Shown piece after piece: positions 50,533 to 63,296 of a stretch of DNA of 64,000 bases. Position 1 is the first letter of the stretch; the number at the start of each line of letters is the position of its first letter. The notes below the pieces were generated by a model, which ran no database searches, had not been told where the DNA came from, and saw nothing but the letters and a program-made list of their open reading frames with translations. The stretch is from Delphinus delphis (Eukaryota > Chordata > Mammalia > Artiodactyla > Delphinidae): contig NC_082696.1 in the NCBI RefSeq assembly GCF_949987515.2, positions 134,001 to 198,000 of the forward strand, given 5' to 3'. The translations under genes were made by a program, and so were the position numbers.

Positions 50533-52884
50533 CCTCACCCGTCCACTAATCCTAACGCGTACGCTAACGCTCACCCGCGCCCTCACACGTACGCTCCCCC
50601 TAAAGCGTTGTCGTACCCTCACCTGGACCCTAAACCGTCCCCGTCCCCTAACCCTAACCCTAGCCCGAACCCTAACCCTACCCCTTCCCCGAAGCCTGAC
50701 CCTCACCCGTCCCCTAATCCTAACCCGTACACTAACGCTAACCCGCGCCCTCACACGTACGCTCCCCCTAAAGCGTTGTCGTACCCTCACCTGGACCCTA
50801 AGCCGTCCCCGTCCCCTAACCCTAACCCTAGCCCGAACCCTAACCCTAACCCTTCTCTGAAGCCTTAGCCTCACCCGTCCACTAATCCTAAACCGTACTC
50901 TAACGCTCACCCGTGCCCTCACACGTATGCTCCCCCTAAAGCGTTGTCGTACCCTCACCTGTACCCTAAACCGTCCCCATCCCCTAACCCTAACCCTAGC
51001 CCGAACCGTAACCCTAACCCTTCCCCGAAGCCTGACACTCATCCGTCCCCTAAACCTAACCCGTACGCTAACGCTCACCCGCGCCCTCACACGTACGCTC
51101 CCCCTAAAGCGTTGTCGTACCCTCACCTGGACCCTAAACCGTCCCCGTCCCCTAACCCTAACCCTAGCCCGAACCCTAACCCTAACCCTTCCCCGAAGCC
51201 TGAGCCTCACCTGTCCCCTAATCCTAAGCCGTACGCTAACGCTCACCCGCACCCTCACACGTACGCTCCCCCTAAAGCGTTGTCGTACCCTCACCTGGAC
51301 CCTAAACCGTCCCCGTCCCCTAAGCCTAACCCTAGCCCGAACCCTAACCCTAACCCTTCTCTGAAGCCTTAGCCTCACCCGTCCACTAATCCTAACCCGT
51401 ACGCTAACGCTCACCCGCGCCCTCACACGTACGCTCCCCCTAAAGCGTTGTCGTACCCTCACCTGGACCCTAAACCGTCCCCGTCCCCTAACCCTAACCC
51501 TAGCCCGAACCCTAACCCTAACCCTTCCCCGAAGCCTGACCCTCACCCGTCCCCTAATCCTAACTTGTACGCTAACGCTAACCCGCGCCCTCACACGTAC
51601 GCTCCCCCTAAAGCGTTGTCGTACCCTCACCTGGACCCTAAACCGTCCCCGTCACATAACCCTAACCCTAGCCCGAACCCTAACCCTAACCCTTCCCCGA
51701 AGCCTGACACTCACCCGTCCCCTAATCCTAACCCGTACGCTAACGCTCACCCGCACCCTCACACGTACGCTCCACCTAAAGCGTTGTCGTACCCTCACCT
51801 GGACCCTAAACCGTCCCCGTCCCCTAACCCTAACCCTAGCCCGAACCCTAACCCTAACCCTTCCCCTAAGCCTGACCCTCACCCGTCGGCTAATCCTCAC
51901 CCGTACGCTAACGCTAACCCGCGCCCTCACACGTACGCTCCCCCTAAAGCGTTGTCGTTCCGTCACCTGGACCCTAAACCGTCCCCGTCCCCTAACCCTA
52001 ACCCTAGCCCGAACCCTAATCCTAACCCTTCCCCGAAGCCTGACCCTCACCCGTCCCCTAATCCTAACCCGTACGCTAACGCTAACGCGGGCCCTCACAA
52101 GTACGTTCCCCCTAAAGCGTTGTCGTACCCTCACCTGGACCCTAAACCGTCCCCGTCCCCTAACCCTAACCCTAGCTCGAACCCAAACCCTAACCCTTCC
52201 CCGAAGCCTGACCCTCACCCGTCCCCTAATCCTAACCCGTACGCTAACGCTAACTCGCGCCCTCACACGTATGCTCCCCCTAAAGCGTTGTCGTACCCTC
52301 ACCTGGACCCTAAACCGTCCCCGTCCCCTAACCCTAACCCTTGCCCGAACCCTAACCCTAACCCTTCCCCGAAGCCTGACCCTCACCCGTCCCCTAATCC
52401 TAACCCGTACGCTAACGCTCACCCGCGCCCTCACACATACGCTCCCCCTAAAGCATTGTCGTACCATCACCTGGATTCTAAACCGTCCCCGTCCCCTAAC
52501 CGTAACCCTAGCCCGAACCCTAACCCTAACCCTTCCCCGAAGCCTGAGCCTCACCCGTCCCCTAATCCTAACCCGTACGCTAACGCTAACCCGCGCCCTC
52601 ACACGTACGCTCCCCCTAAAGCGTTGTCGTACCCTCACCTGGACCCTAAACCATCCCCGTCCCCTAACCCTAACCCTCGCCCGAACCCTAACCCTAACCC
52701 TTCCCCGAAGCCTGAGCCTCACCCGTCCCCTAATCCTAACCCGTACGCTAACGCTAACCCGTGCCCTCACACGTACGCTTCCCCTAAAGCGTTGTCGTAC
52801 CCTCACCTGGACCCTAAACCCTCCCCGTCCCCTAAGCCTAACCCTAGCCCGAACCCTAACCCTAACCCTTCTCTGAAGCCTTAG
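50533..52884 (+). repeat. Block H1, 14-unit (2,352-bp) repeat, first copy
   Basis: Bounded by TAG markers at 50532 and 52884, exactly 14 units apart, with internal markers at 50868 and 51372 (2+3+9 units). H2 has the same three intervals. Private variants shared by H1, H2 and H3 include CACCTGTACCC, CCGAACCGTAACC, CTCATCCGTCC, CTAACTTGTACG, CCGTCACATAACC, CGTCGGCTAATCC, TTCCGTCACC and CTAACCCTTGCCC. The left edge of H1 carries CTAACGCGTACG (near 50556), which H2 lacks and H3 has. No indel separates H1 from H2. Confidence 0.88.
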
Positions 52885-55236
52885 CCTCACCCGTCCACTA
52901 ATCCTAACCCGTACGCTAACGCTCACCCGCGCCCTCACACGTACGCTCCCCCTAAAGCGTTGTCGTACCCTCACCTGGACCCTAAGCCGTCCCCGTCCCC
53001 TAACCCTAACCCTAGCCCGAACCCTAACCCTACCCCTTCCCCGAAGCCTGACCCTCACCCGTCCCCTAATCCTAACCCGTACACTAACGCTAACCCGCGC
53101 CCTCACACGTACGCTCCCCCTAAAGCGTTGTCGTACCCTCACCTGGACCCTAAGCCGTCCCCGTCCCCTAACCCTAACCCTAGCCCGAACCCTAACCCTA
53201 ACCCTTCTCTGAAGCCTTAGCCTCACCCGTCCACTAATCCTAAACCGTACTCTAACGCTCACCCGTGCCCTCACACGTATGCTCCCCCTAAAGCGTTGTC
53301 GTACCCTCACCTGTACCCTAAACCGTCCCCATCCCCTAACCCTAACCCTAGCCCGAACCGTAACCCTAACCCTTCCCCGAAGCCTGACACTCATCCGTCC
53401 CCTAAACCTAACCCGTACGCTAACGCTCACCCGCGCCCTCACACGTACGCTCCCCCTAAAGCGTTGTCGTACCCTCACCTGGACCCTAAACCGTCCCCGT
53501 CCCCTAACCCTAACCCTAGCCCGAACCCTAACCCTAACCCTTCCCCGAAGCCTGAGCCTCACCTGTCCCCTAATCCTAAGCCGTACGCTAACGCTCACCC
53601 GCACCCTCACACGTACGCTCCCCCTAAAGCGTTGTCGTACCCTCACCTGGACCCTAAACCGTCCCCGTCCCCTAAGCCTAACCCTAGCCCGAACCCTAAC
53701 CCTAACCCTTCTCTGAAGCCTTAGCCTCACCCGTCCACTAATCCTAACCCGTACGCTAACGCTCACCCGCGCCCTCACACGTACGCTCCCCCTAAAGCGT
53801 TGTCGTACCCTCACCTGGACCCTAAACCGTCCCCGTCCCCTAACCCTAACCCTAGCCCGAACCCTAACCCTAACCCTTCCCCGAAGCCTGACCCTCACCC
53901 GTCCCCTAATCCTAACTTGTACGCTAACGCTAACCCGCGCCCTCACACGTACGCTCCCCCTAAAGCGTTGTCGTACCCTCACCTGGACCCTAAACCGTCC
54001 CCGTCACATAACCCTAACCCTAGCCCGAACCCTAACCCTAACCCTTCCCCGAAGCCTGACACTCACCCGTCCCCTAATCCTAACCCGTACGCTAACGCTC
54101 ACCCGCACCCTCACACGTACGCTCCACCTAAAGCGTTGTCGTACCCTCACCTGGACCCTAAACCGTCCCCGTCCCCTAACCCTAACCCTAGCCCGAACCC
54201 TAACCCTAACCCTTCCCCTAAGCCTGACCCTCACCCGTCGGCTAATCCTCACCCGTACGCTAACGCTAACCCGCGCCCTCACACGTACGCTCCCCCTAAA
54301 GCGTTGTCGTTCCGTCACCTGGACCCTAAACCGTCCCCGTCCCCTAACCCTAACCCTAGCCCGAACCCTAATCCTAACCCTTCCCCGAAGCCTGACCCTC
54401 ACCCGTCCCCTAATCCTAACCCGTACGCTAACGCTAACGCGGGCCCTCACAAGTACGTTCCCCCTAAAGCGTTGTCGTACCCTCACCTGGACCCTAAACC
54501 GTCCCCGTCCCCTAACCCTAACCCTAGCTCGAACCCAAACCCTAACCCTTCCCCGAAGCCTGACCCTCACCCGTCCCCTAATCCTAACCCGTACGCTAAC
54601 GCTAACTCGCGCCCTCACACGTATGCTCCCCCTAAAGCGTTGTCGTACCCTCACCTGGACCCTAAACCGTCCCCGTCCCCTAACCCTAACCCTTGCCCGA
54701 ACCCTAACCCTAACCCTTCCCCGAAGCCTGACCCTCACCCGTCCCCTAATCCTAACCCGTACGCTAACGCTCACCCGCGCCCTCACACATACGCTCCCCC
54801 TAAAGCATTGTCGTACCATCACCTGGATTCTAAACCGTCCCCGTCCCCTAACCGTAACCCTAGCCCGAACCCTAACCCTAACCCTTCCCCGAAGCCTGAG
54901 CCTCACCCGTCCCCTAATCCTAACCCGTACGCTAACGCTAACCCGCGCCCTCACACGTACGCTCCCCCTAAAGCGTTGTCGTACCCTCACCTGGACCCTA
55001 AACCATCCCCGTCCCCTAACCCTAACCCTCGCCCGAACCCTAACCCTAACCCTTCCCCGAAGCCTGAGCCTCACCCGTCCCCTAATCCTAACCCGTACGC
55101 TAACGCTAACCCGTGCCCTCACACGTACGCTTCCCCTAAAGCGTTGTCGTACCCTCACCTGGACCCTAAACCCTCCCCGTCCCCTAAGCCTAACCCTAGC
55201 CCGAACCCTAACCCTAACCCTTCTCTGAAGCCTTAG
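52885..55236 (+). repeat. Block H2, 14-unit repeat, second copy
   Basis: H2 follows H1 at an offset of exactly 2,352 bp. In every line I compared by eye the bases agree, apart from the left edge (CTAACCCGTACG instead of CTAACGCGTACG). It keeps variants that H3 lacks, for example CACACGTATGCTCCC near 53,274 (H1 near 50,926) where H3 has GTACGCT, and AAACCATCCCC near 55,003 (H1 near 52,651) where H3 has AAACCGTCCCC. H1 and H2 are therefore closer to each other than to H3, which fits a late tandem duplication. Confidence 0.88.
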
Positions 55237-56412
55237 CCTCACCCGTCCACTAATCCTCACCCGTACGCTAACGCTCACCCGCGCCCTCACACGTACGCTC
55301 CCCCTAAAGCGTTGTCGTACCCTCACCTGGACCCTAAGCCGTCCCCGTCCCCTAACCCTAACCCTAGCCCGAACCCTAACCCTAACACTTCCCCGAAGCC
55401 TGACCCTCACCCGTCCCCTAATCCTAACCCGTACGCTAACGCTAACCCGCGCCCTCACACGTACGCTCCCCCTAAAGCGTTGTCGTACCCTCACCTGGAC
55501 CCTAAACCGTCCCCGTCCCCTAACCCTAACCCTAGCCTGAACCCTAACCCTAACCCTTCCCCGAAGCCTGAACCTCACCCGTCCCCTAATCCTAACCCGT
55601 ACGCTAACGCTAACCCGCGCCCACACACGTACGCTCCCCCTAAAGCGTTGTCGTACCCTCACCTGGACCCTAAACCGTCCCCGTCCCCTAACCCTAACCC
55701 TAGCCCGAACCCTAACCCGAACACTTCTCCGAAGCCTGACCCTCACCGGTCCCCTAATCCTAACCCGTACGCTAACGCTCACCCGCGCCCTCACACGTAT
55801 GCTCCCCCTAAAGCGTTGTCGTACCCTCACCTGGACCCTAAACCGTCCCCGTCCCCTAACCCTAACCCTAGCCCGAACCCTAACCCTAACCCTTCCCCGA
55901 AGCCTGCCCCTCACCCGTCCCCTAATCCTAACCCGTACGCTAACGCTAACCCGCGCCCTCACACGTACGCTTCCCCTAAAGCGTTGTCGTACCCTCACCT
56001 GGACCCTAAACCGTCCCCGTCCCATAACCCTAACCCTAGCCCGAACCCTAACCCTATCCCTTCCCCGAAGCCTGACCCTCACCCGTCCCCTAATCCTAAC
56101 CCGTACGCTAACGCTAACCCGCGCCCTCACACCTACGCTCCCCCTAAAGCGTTGTCGTACCCTCACCTGGACCCTAAACCGTCCCCGTCCCCTAACCCTA
56201 ACAGTAGCCCGAACCCTAACCCTAACCCTTCCCCGAAGCCTGACACTCACCCGTCCCCTAATCCTAACCCGTACGCTAACGCTCACCCGCGCCCTCACAC
56301 GTACGCTCCCCCTAAAGCGTTGTCGTACCCTCACCTGGACCCTAAACCGTCCCTGTCCTCTAAGCCTAACCCTAGCCCGAAACCTAACCCTAACCCTTCT
56401 CTGAAGCCTTAG
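55237..56412 (+). repeat. Right flank of H2, repeated at 62,121-63,296
   Basis: Seven units between TAG markers at 55236 and 56412. The same unit order follows H3 at 62,121-63,296, an offset of 6,884. Shared variants are CCTAAGCCGTCC, TTCTCCGAAG with CACCGGTCC, CCTGCCCCTCACC (55904, 62788), CCCATAACCC and CCGAAACCTAACC before the marker. It belongs to the G-type family also seen at 44.5, 49.2 and 56.8 kb. Confidence 0.83.
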
Positions 56413-56487
56413 CCTCACCCGTCCACTAATCCTAACCCGTACGCTAACGCTCACCCGCGCCCTCACACGTACGCTCCCCCTAAAGCG

Positions 56488-58023
56488 TTGTCGTACCCTA
56501 ACCTGGACCCTAAACCGTCCCCGTCCCCTAACCCTAACCCTAGCCCGAACCCTAACCCTAACCCTTCCCCGAAGCCTGACCCTCACCCGTCCCCTAATCC
56601 TAACACGTACGCTAACGCTAACCCGCGCCCTCACACGTACGCTCCCCATAAGCGTTGTCGTACCCTCACCTGGACCCTAAACCGTCCCCATCCCCTAACC
56701 CTAACCCTAGCCTGAACCCTAACCCTAACCCTTCCCCGAAGCCTGAACCTCACCGTCCCCTAATCCTAACCCGTACGCTAACGCTAACCCGCGCCCACAC
56801 ACGTACGCTCCCCCTAAAGCGTTGTCGTACCCTCACCTGGACCCTAAACCGTCCCCGTCCCCTAACCCTAACCCTAGCCCGAACCCTAACCCGAACCCTT
56901 CTCCGAAGCCTGACCCTCACCGGTCCCCTAATCCTAACCCGTACGCTAACGCTCACCCGCGCCCTCACACGTACGCTCCCCCTAAAGCGTTGTCGTACCC
57001 TCACCTGGACCCTAAACCGTCCCCGTCCCCTAACCCTAACCCTAGCCCGAACCCTAACCCTAACCCTTCCCCGAAGCCTGACCCTCACCCGTCCCCTAAT
57101 CCTAACCCGTACGCTAACGCTAACCCGCGCCCTCACACGTACGCTTCCCCTAAAGCGTTGTCGTACCCTCACCTGGAACCTAAACCGTCCCCGTCCCATA
57201 ACCCTAACCCTAGCCCGAACCCTAACCCTATCCCTTCCCCGAAGCCTGACCCTCACCCGTCCCCTAATCCTAACCCGTACGCTAACGCTAACCCGCGCCC
57301 TCACACCTACGCTCCCCCTAAAGCGTTGTCGTACCCTCACCTGGACCCTAAACCGTCCCCGTCCCCTAACCCTAACAGTAGCCCGAACCCTAACCCTAAC
57401 CCTTCCCCGAAGCCTGACACTCACCCGTCCCCTAATCCTAACCCGTACGCTAACGCTCACCCGCGCCCTCACACGTACGCTCCCCCTAAAGCGTTGTCGT
57501 ACCCTCACCTGGACCCTAAACCGTCCCTGTCCCCTAAGCCTAACCCTAGCCCGAACCCTAACCCTAACCCTTCTCTGAAGCCTTAGCCTCACCCGTCCAC
57601 TAATCCTAACCCGTACGCTAACGCTCACCCGCGCCCTCACACGTACGCTCCCCCTAAAGCGTTGTCATACCCTCACCTGGACCCTAAACCGTCCCCGTCC
57701 CCTAACCCTAACCCTAGCCCGAACCCTAACCCTAACCCTTCCCCGAATCCTGACCCTCACCCGTCCCCTAATCCTAACCCGTACGCTAACGCTAACCCGC
57801 GCCCTCACACGTACGCTCCCCCTAAAGCGTTGTCGTACCCTCACCTGGACCCTAAACCGTCCCCGTCCCCTAACCCTAACCCTACCCCGAACCCTAACCC
57901 TAAACCTTCCCCGAAGCCTGAACCTCACCCGTCCCCTAATCCTAACCCGTACGCTAATGCTAACCCGCGCCCACACACGTACGCTCCCCCTAAAGCGTTG
58001 TCGTACCCTCAACTGGACCCTAA
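56488..58023 (+). repeat. Second copy of block G
   Basis: This is the counterpart of 48,930-50,465 at an offset of 7,558, with the CATAAGCG and CTCACCGTCCCC deletions at 56645 and 56754. It differs at few sites: CTAACACGTACG near 56,603, CCTGGAACC near 57,174, and CCCTCACCCG in place of CCTAACCCTCACCGG. Two G-type segments thus stand next to each other here (55.24-56.41 and 56.49-57.6 kb). Short-range tandem copying and long-range copying therefore act on the same family. Confidence 0.82.
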
Positions 58024-59768
58024 ACCGTCCCCGTTCCCTAACCCTAACCCTAGCCCGAACCCTAACCCGAACCCTTCCCCGAAGCCTGACCCTCACCGGT
58101 CCCCTAATTCTAACCCGTACACTAACGCTCACCCGTGCCCTCACACGTACGCTCCCCCTAAAGCGTTGTCGTACCCTCACCTGGACCCTAAACCGTCCCC
58201 GTCCCCTAAGCCTAACCCTAGCCCGAACCCTAAGCCTATCCCTTCTCTGAAGCCTTAGCCTCACCCGTCCACTAATCCTAACCCGTATGCTAACGCTAAC
58301 CCGCGCCCTCACACGTACGCTCCCCCTAAAGCGTTGTCGTACCCTCACCTGGACCCTAAACCGTCCCCGTCCCCTAAGCCTAACCCTAGCCCGAACCCTA
58401 ACCCTAACCCTTCTCTGAAGCCTTAGCCTCACCCGTCCACTAATCCTAAACCGTACTCTAACGCTGACCCGTGCCCTCACACGTACGCTCCCCCTAAAGC
58501 GTTGTCGTACCCTCACCTGTACCCTAAACCGTCCCCGTCCCCTAACCCTAACCCTAGCCCGAACCCTAACCCTAACCCTTCCCCGAAGCCTGAACCTCAC
58601 CCGTCCCCTAATCCTAACCCGTACGCTAACGATAACCCGCGCCCACACACGTACGCTCCCCCTAAAGCGTTGTCGTACCCTCACCTGGAACCTAAACCGT
58701 CCCCGTCCCCTAACCCTAACCCTAGCCCGAACCCTAACCCTAACCCTTCCCCGAAGCCTGACCCTCACCCGTCCCCTAATCCTAACCCATACGCTAACGC
58801 TCACCCGCACCCTCACACGTACGCTCCACCTAAAGCGTTGTCGTACCCTCACCTGGACCCTAAACGTCCCCGTCCCCTAACCCTAACCCTAGCCCGAACC
58901 CTAACCCTAACCCTTCTCTGAAGCCTTAGCCTCACCCGTCAACTAATCCTAACCCGTACGCTAACGCTCGCCCGCGCCCTCACACGTACGCTCCCCCTAA
59001 AGCGTTGTCGTACCCTCACCTGGACCCTAAACCGTCCCCGTCCCCTAACCCTAACCCTAGCCCGAACCCTAACCCTAACCCTTCCCCGAAGCCTGACCCT
59101 CACCCGTCCCCTAATCCTAACCCGTAGGCTAACGCTAACCCGCGCCCTCACACGTACGCTCCCCCTAAAGTGTTGTCGTACCCTCACCTGGACCCTAAAC
59201 CGTCCCCGTCCCCTAACCCTAACCCTAGCCCGAACCCTAACCCGAACACTTCCCCGAATCCTGACCCTCACCGGTCCCCTAATCCTAACCCGTACGTTAA
59301 CGCTCACCCGCGCCCTCACACGTACGCTCGCCCTAAAGCGTTGTCGTACCCTCACCTGGACCCTAAACCGTCCCCGTCCCATAACCCTAACCCTAGCCCG
59401 AACCCTAACACTAACCCTTCCCCGAAGCCTGACCCTCACCCGTCCCCTAATCCTAACCCGTACGCTAACGCTATCCCGCGCCCTCACACGTAGCTCCCCC
59501 TAAAGCGTTGTCGTACCCTCACCTGGACCCTAAACCGTCCCCGTCCCCTAACCCTAACCCTAGCCCGAACCCTAACCCTAACCCTTCCCCGAAGCCTGAA
59601 CCTCACCCGTCCCCTAATCCTAACCCGTACGCTAACGATAACCCGCGCCCACACACGTACGCTCCCCCTAAAGCGTTGTCGTACCCTCACCTGGACCCTA
59701 AAACTTCCCCGTCCCCTAACCCTAACCCTAGCCCGAACCCTAACCCTAACCCTTCTCTGAAGCCTTAG
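58024..59768 (+). repeat. Monomer tract with two private one-base deletions
   Basis: About ten units between block G and block H3. Private one-base deletions are CCTAAACGTCCCC near 58864 and CACGTAGCTCCCC near 59493. The segment at 58,440-58,560 resembles 27.6 and 37.2 kb (CCTAAACCGTACTC, CTGACCCGTGCCC, CACCTGTACCC). The final part (CCTAAAACTTCCCC near 59,697, TAG at 59768) matches the left flank of H1 near 50,461 at an offset of 9,236. Confidence 0.78.
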
Positions 59769-62120
59769 CCTCACCCGTCCACTAATCCTAACGCGTACGC
59801 TAACGCTCACCCGCGCCCTCACACGTACGCTCCCCCTAAAGCGTTGTCGTACCCTCACCTGGACCCTAAACCGTCCCCGTCCCCTAACCCTAACCCTAGC
59901 CCGAACCCTAACCCTACCCCTTCCCCGAAGCCTGACCCTCACCCGTCCCCTAATCCTAACCCGTACACTAACGCTAACCCGCGCCCTCACACGTACGCTC
60001 CCCCTAAAGCGTTGTCGTACCCTCACCTGGACCCTAAGCCGTCCCCGTCCCCTAACCCTAACCCTAGCCCGAACCCTAACCCTAACCCTTCTCTGAAGCC
60101 TTAGCCTCACCCGTCCACTAATCCTAAACCGTACTCTAACGCTCACCCGTGCCCTCACACGTACGCTCCCCCTAAAGCGTTGTCGTACCCTCACCTGTAC
60201 CCTAAACCGTCCCCATCCCCTAACCCTAACCCTAGCCCGAACCGTAACCCTAACCCTTCCCCGAAGCCTGACACTCATCCGTCCCCTAAACCTAACCCGT
60301 ACGCTAACGCTCACCCGCGCCCTCACACGTACGCTCCCCCTAAAGCGTTGTCGTACCCTCACCTGGACCCTAAACCGTCCCCGTCCCCTAACCCTAACCC
60401 TAGCCCGAACCCTAACCCTAACCCTTCCCCGAAGCCTGAGCCTCACCTGTCCCCTAATCCTAAGCCGTACGCTAACGCTCACCCGCACCCTCACACGTAC
60501 GCTCCCCCTAAAGCGTTGTCGTACCCTCACCTGGACCCTAAACCGTCCCCGTCCCCTAAGCCTAACCCTAGCCCGAACCCTAACCCTAACCCTTCTCTGA
60601 AGCCTTAGCCTCACCCGTCCACTAATCCTAACCCGTACGCTAACGCTCACCCGCGCCCTCACACGTACGCTCCCCCTAAAGCGTTGTCGTACCCTCACCT
60701 GGACCCTAAACCGTCCCCGTCCCCTAACCCTAACCCTAGCCCGAACCCTAACCCTAACCCTTCCCCGAAGCCTGACCCTCACCCGTCCCCTAATCCTAAC
60801 TTGTACGCTAACACTAACCCGCGCCCTCACACGTACGCTCCCCCTAAAGCGTTGTCGTACCCTCACCTGGACCCTAAACCGTCCCCGTCACATAACCCTA
60901 ACCCTAGCCCGAACCCTAACCCTAACCCTTCCCCGAAGCCTGACACTCACCCGTCCCCTAATCCTAACCCGTACGCTAACGCTCACCCGCACCCTCACAC
61001 GTACGCTCCACCTAAAGCGTTGTCGTACCCTCACCTGGACCCTAAACCGTCCCCGTCCCCTAACCCTAACCCTAGCCCGAACCCTAACCCTAACCCTTCC
61101 CCTAAGCCTGACCCTCACCCGTCGGCTAATCCTCACCCGTACGCTAACGCTAACCCGCGCCCTCACACGTACGCTCCCCCTAAAGCGTTGTCGTTCCGTC
61201 ACCTGGACCCTAAACCGTCCCCGTCCCCTAACCCTAACCCTAGCCCGAACCCTAATCCTAACCCTTCCCCGAAGCCTGACCCTCACCCGTCCCCTAATCC
61301 TAACCCGTACGCTAACGCTAACGCGGGCCCTCACAAGTACGTTCCCCCTAAAGCGTTGTCGTACCCTCACCTGGACCCTAAACCGTCCCCGTCCCCTAAC
61401 CCTAACCCTAGCTCGAACCCAAACCCTAACCCTTCCCCGAAGCCTGACCCTCACCCGTCCCCTAATCCTAACCCGTACGCTAACGCTAACTCGCGCCCTC
61501 ACACGTATGCTCCCCCTAAAGCGTTGTCGTACCCTCACCTGGACCCTAAACCGTCCCCGTCCCCTAACCCTAACCCTTGCCCGAACCCTAACCCTAACCC
61601 TTCCCTGAAGCCTGACCCTCACCCGTCCCCTAATCCTAACCCGTACGCTAACGCTCACCCGCGCCCTCACACATACGCTCCCCCTAAAGCATTGTCGTAC
61701 CATCACCTGGATTCTAAACCGTCCCCGTCCCCTAACCGTAACCCTAGCCCGAACCCTAACCCTAACCCTTCCCCGAAGCCTGAGCCTCACCCGTCCCCTA
61801 ATCCTAACCCGTACGCTAACGCTAACCCGCGCCCTCACACGTACGCTCCCCCTAAAGCGTTGTCGTACCCTCACCTGGACCCTAAACCGTCCCCGTCCCC
61901 TAACCCTAACCCTCGCCCGAACCCTAACCCTAACCCTTCCCCGAAGCCTGAGCCTCACCCGTCCCCTAATCCTAACCCGTACGCTAACGCTAACCCGTGC
62001 CCTCACACGTACGCTTCCCCTAAAGCGTTGTCGTACCCTCACCTGGACCCTAAACCCTCCCCGTCCCCTAAGCCTAACCCTAGCCCGAACCCTAACCCTA
62101 ACCCTTCTCTGAAGCCTTAG
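59769..62120 (+). repeat. Block H3, single copy of the 14-unit repeat
   Basis: Bounded by TAG markers at 59768 and 62120 (2,352 bp), with internal markers at 60104 and 60608, the same 2+3+9 pattern as H1 and H2. The left flank matches that of H1 (offset 9,236) and the right flank matches that of H2 (offset 6,884); the two offsets differ by exactly 2,352. Private substitutions include CTAACACTAACCCG near 60,810 and CTTCCCTGAAG near 61,602. This is therefore the one-copy version of a locus that has two copies at 50.5-55.2 kb. Confidence 0.88.
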
Positions 62121-63296
62121 CCTCACCCGTCCACTAATCCTAACCCGTACGCTAACGCTCACCCGCGCCCTCACACGTACGCTCCCCCTAAAGCGTTGTC
62201 GTACCCTCACCTGGACCCTAAGCCGTCCCCGTCCCCTAACCCTAACCCTAGCCCGAACCCTAACCCTAACACTTCCCCGAAGCCTGACCCTCACCCGTCC
62301 CCTAATCCTAACCCGTACGCTAACGCTAACCCGCGCCCTCACACGTACGCTCCCCCTAAAGCGTTGTCGTACCCTCACCTGGACCCTAAACCGTCCCCGT
62401 CCCCTAACCCTAACCCTAGCCTGAACCCTAACCCTAACCCTTCCCCGAAGCCTGAACCTCACCCGTCCCCTAATCCTAACCCGTACGCTAACGCTAACCC
62501 GCGCCCACACACGTACGCTCCCCCTAAAGCGTTGTCGTACCCTCACCTGGACCCTAAACCGTCCCCGTCCCCTAACCCTAACCCTAGCCCGAACCCTAAC
62601 CCGAACACTTCTCCGAAGCCTGACCCTCACCGGTCCCCTAATCCTAACCCGTACGCTAACGCTCACCCGCGCCCTCACACGTATGCTCCCCCTAAAGCGT
62701 TGTCGTACCCTCACCTGGACCCTAAACCGTCCCCGTCCCCTAACCCTAACCCTAGCCCGAACCCTAACCCTAACCCTTCCCCGAAGCCTGCCCCTCACCC
62801 GTCCCCTAATCCTAACCCGTACGCTAACGCTAACCCGCGCCCTCACACGTACGCTTCCCCTAAAGCGTTGTCGTACCCTCACCTGGACCCTAAACCGTCC
62901 CCGTCCCATAACCCTAACCCTAGCCCGAACCCTAACCCTATCCCTTCCCCGAAGCCTGACCCTCACCCGTCCCCTAATCCTAACCCGTACGCTAACGCTA
63001 ACCCGCGCCCTCACACCTACGCTCCCCCTAAAGCGTTGTCGTACCCTCACCTGGACCCTAAACCGTCCCCGTCCCCTAACCCTAACAGTAGCCCGAACCC
63101 TAACCCTAACCCTTCCCCGAAGGCTGACACTCACCCGTCCCCTAATCCTAACCCGTACGCTAACGCTCACCCGCGCCCTCACACGTACGCTCCCCCTAAA
63201 GCGTTGTCGTACCCTCACCTGGACCCTAAACCGTCCCTGTCCCCTAAGCCTAACCCTAGCCCGAAACCTAACCCTAACCCTTCTCTGAAGCCTTAG
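62121..63296 (+). repeat. Right flank of H3, copy of 55,237-56,412
   Basis: Seven units that repeat the flank of H2 at an offset of 6,884, ending with the TAG at 63296. The differences are few: CCGAAGGCTGACACTC near 63,117 where the H2 flank has CCGAAGCCTGACACTC, and CTGTCCCCTAAGCC where the other copy has CTGTCCTCTAAGCC. The match stops soon after the marker (CACATGGACTC near 63,384). Confidence 0.82.
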
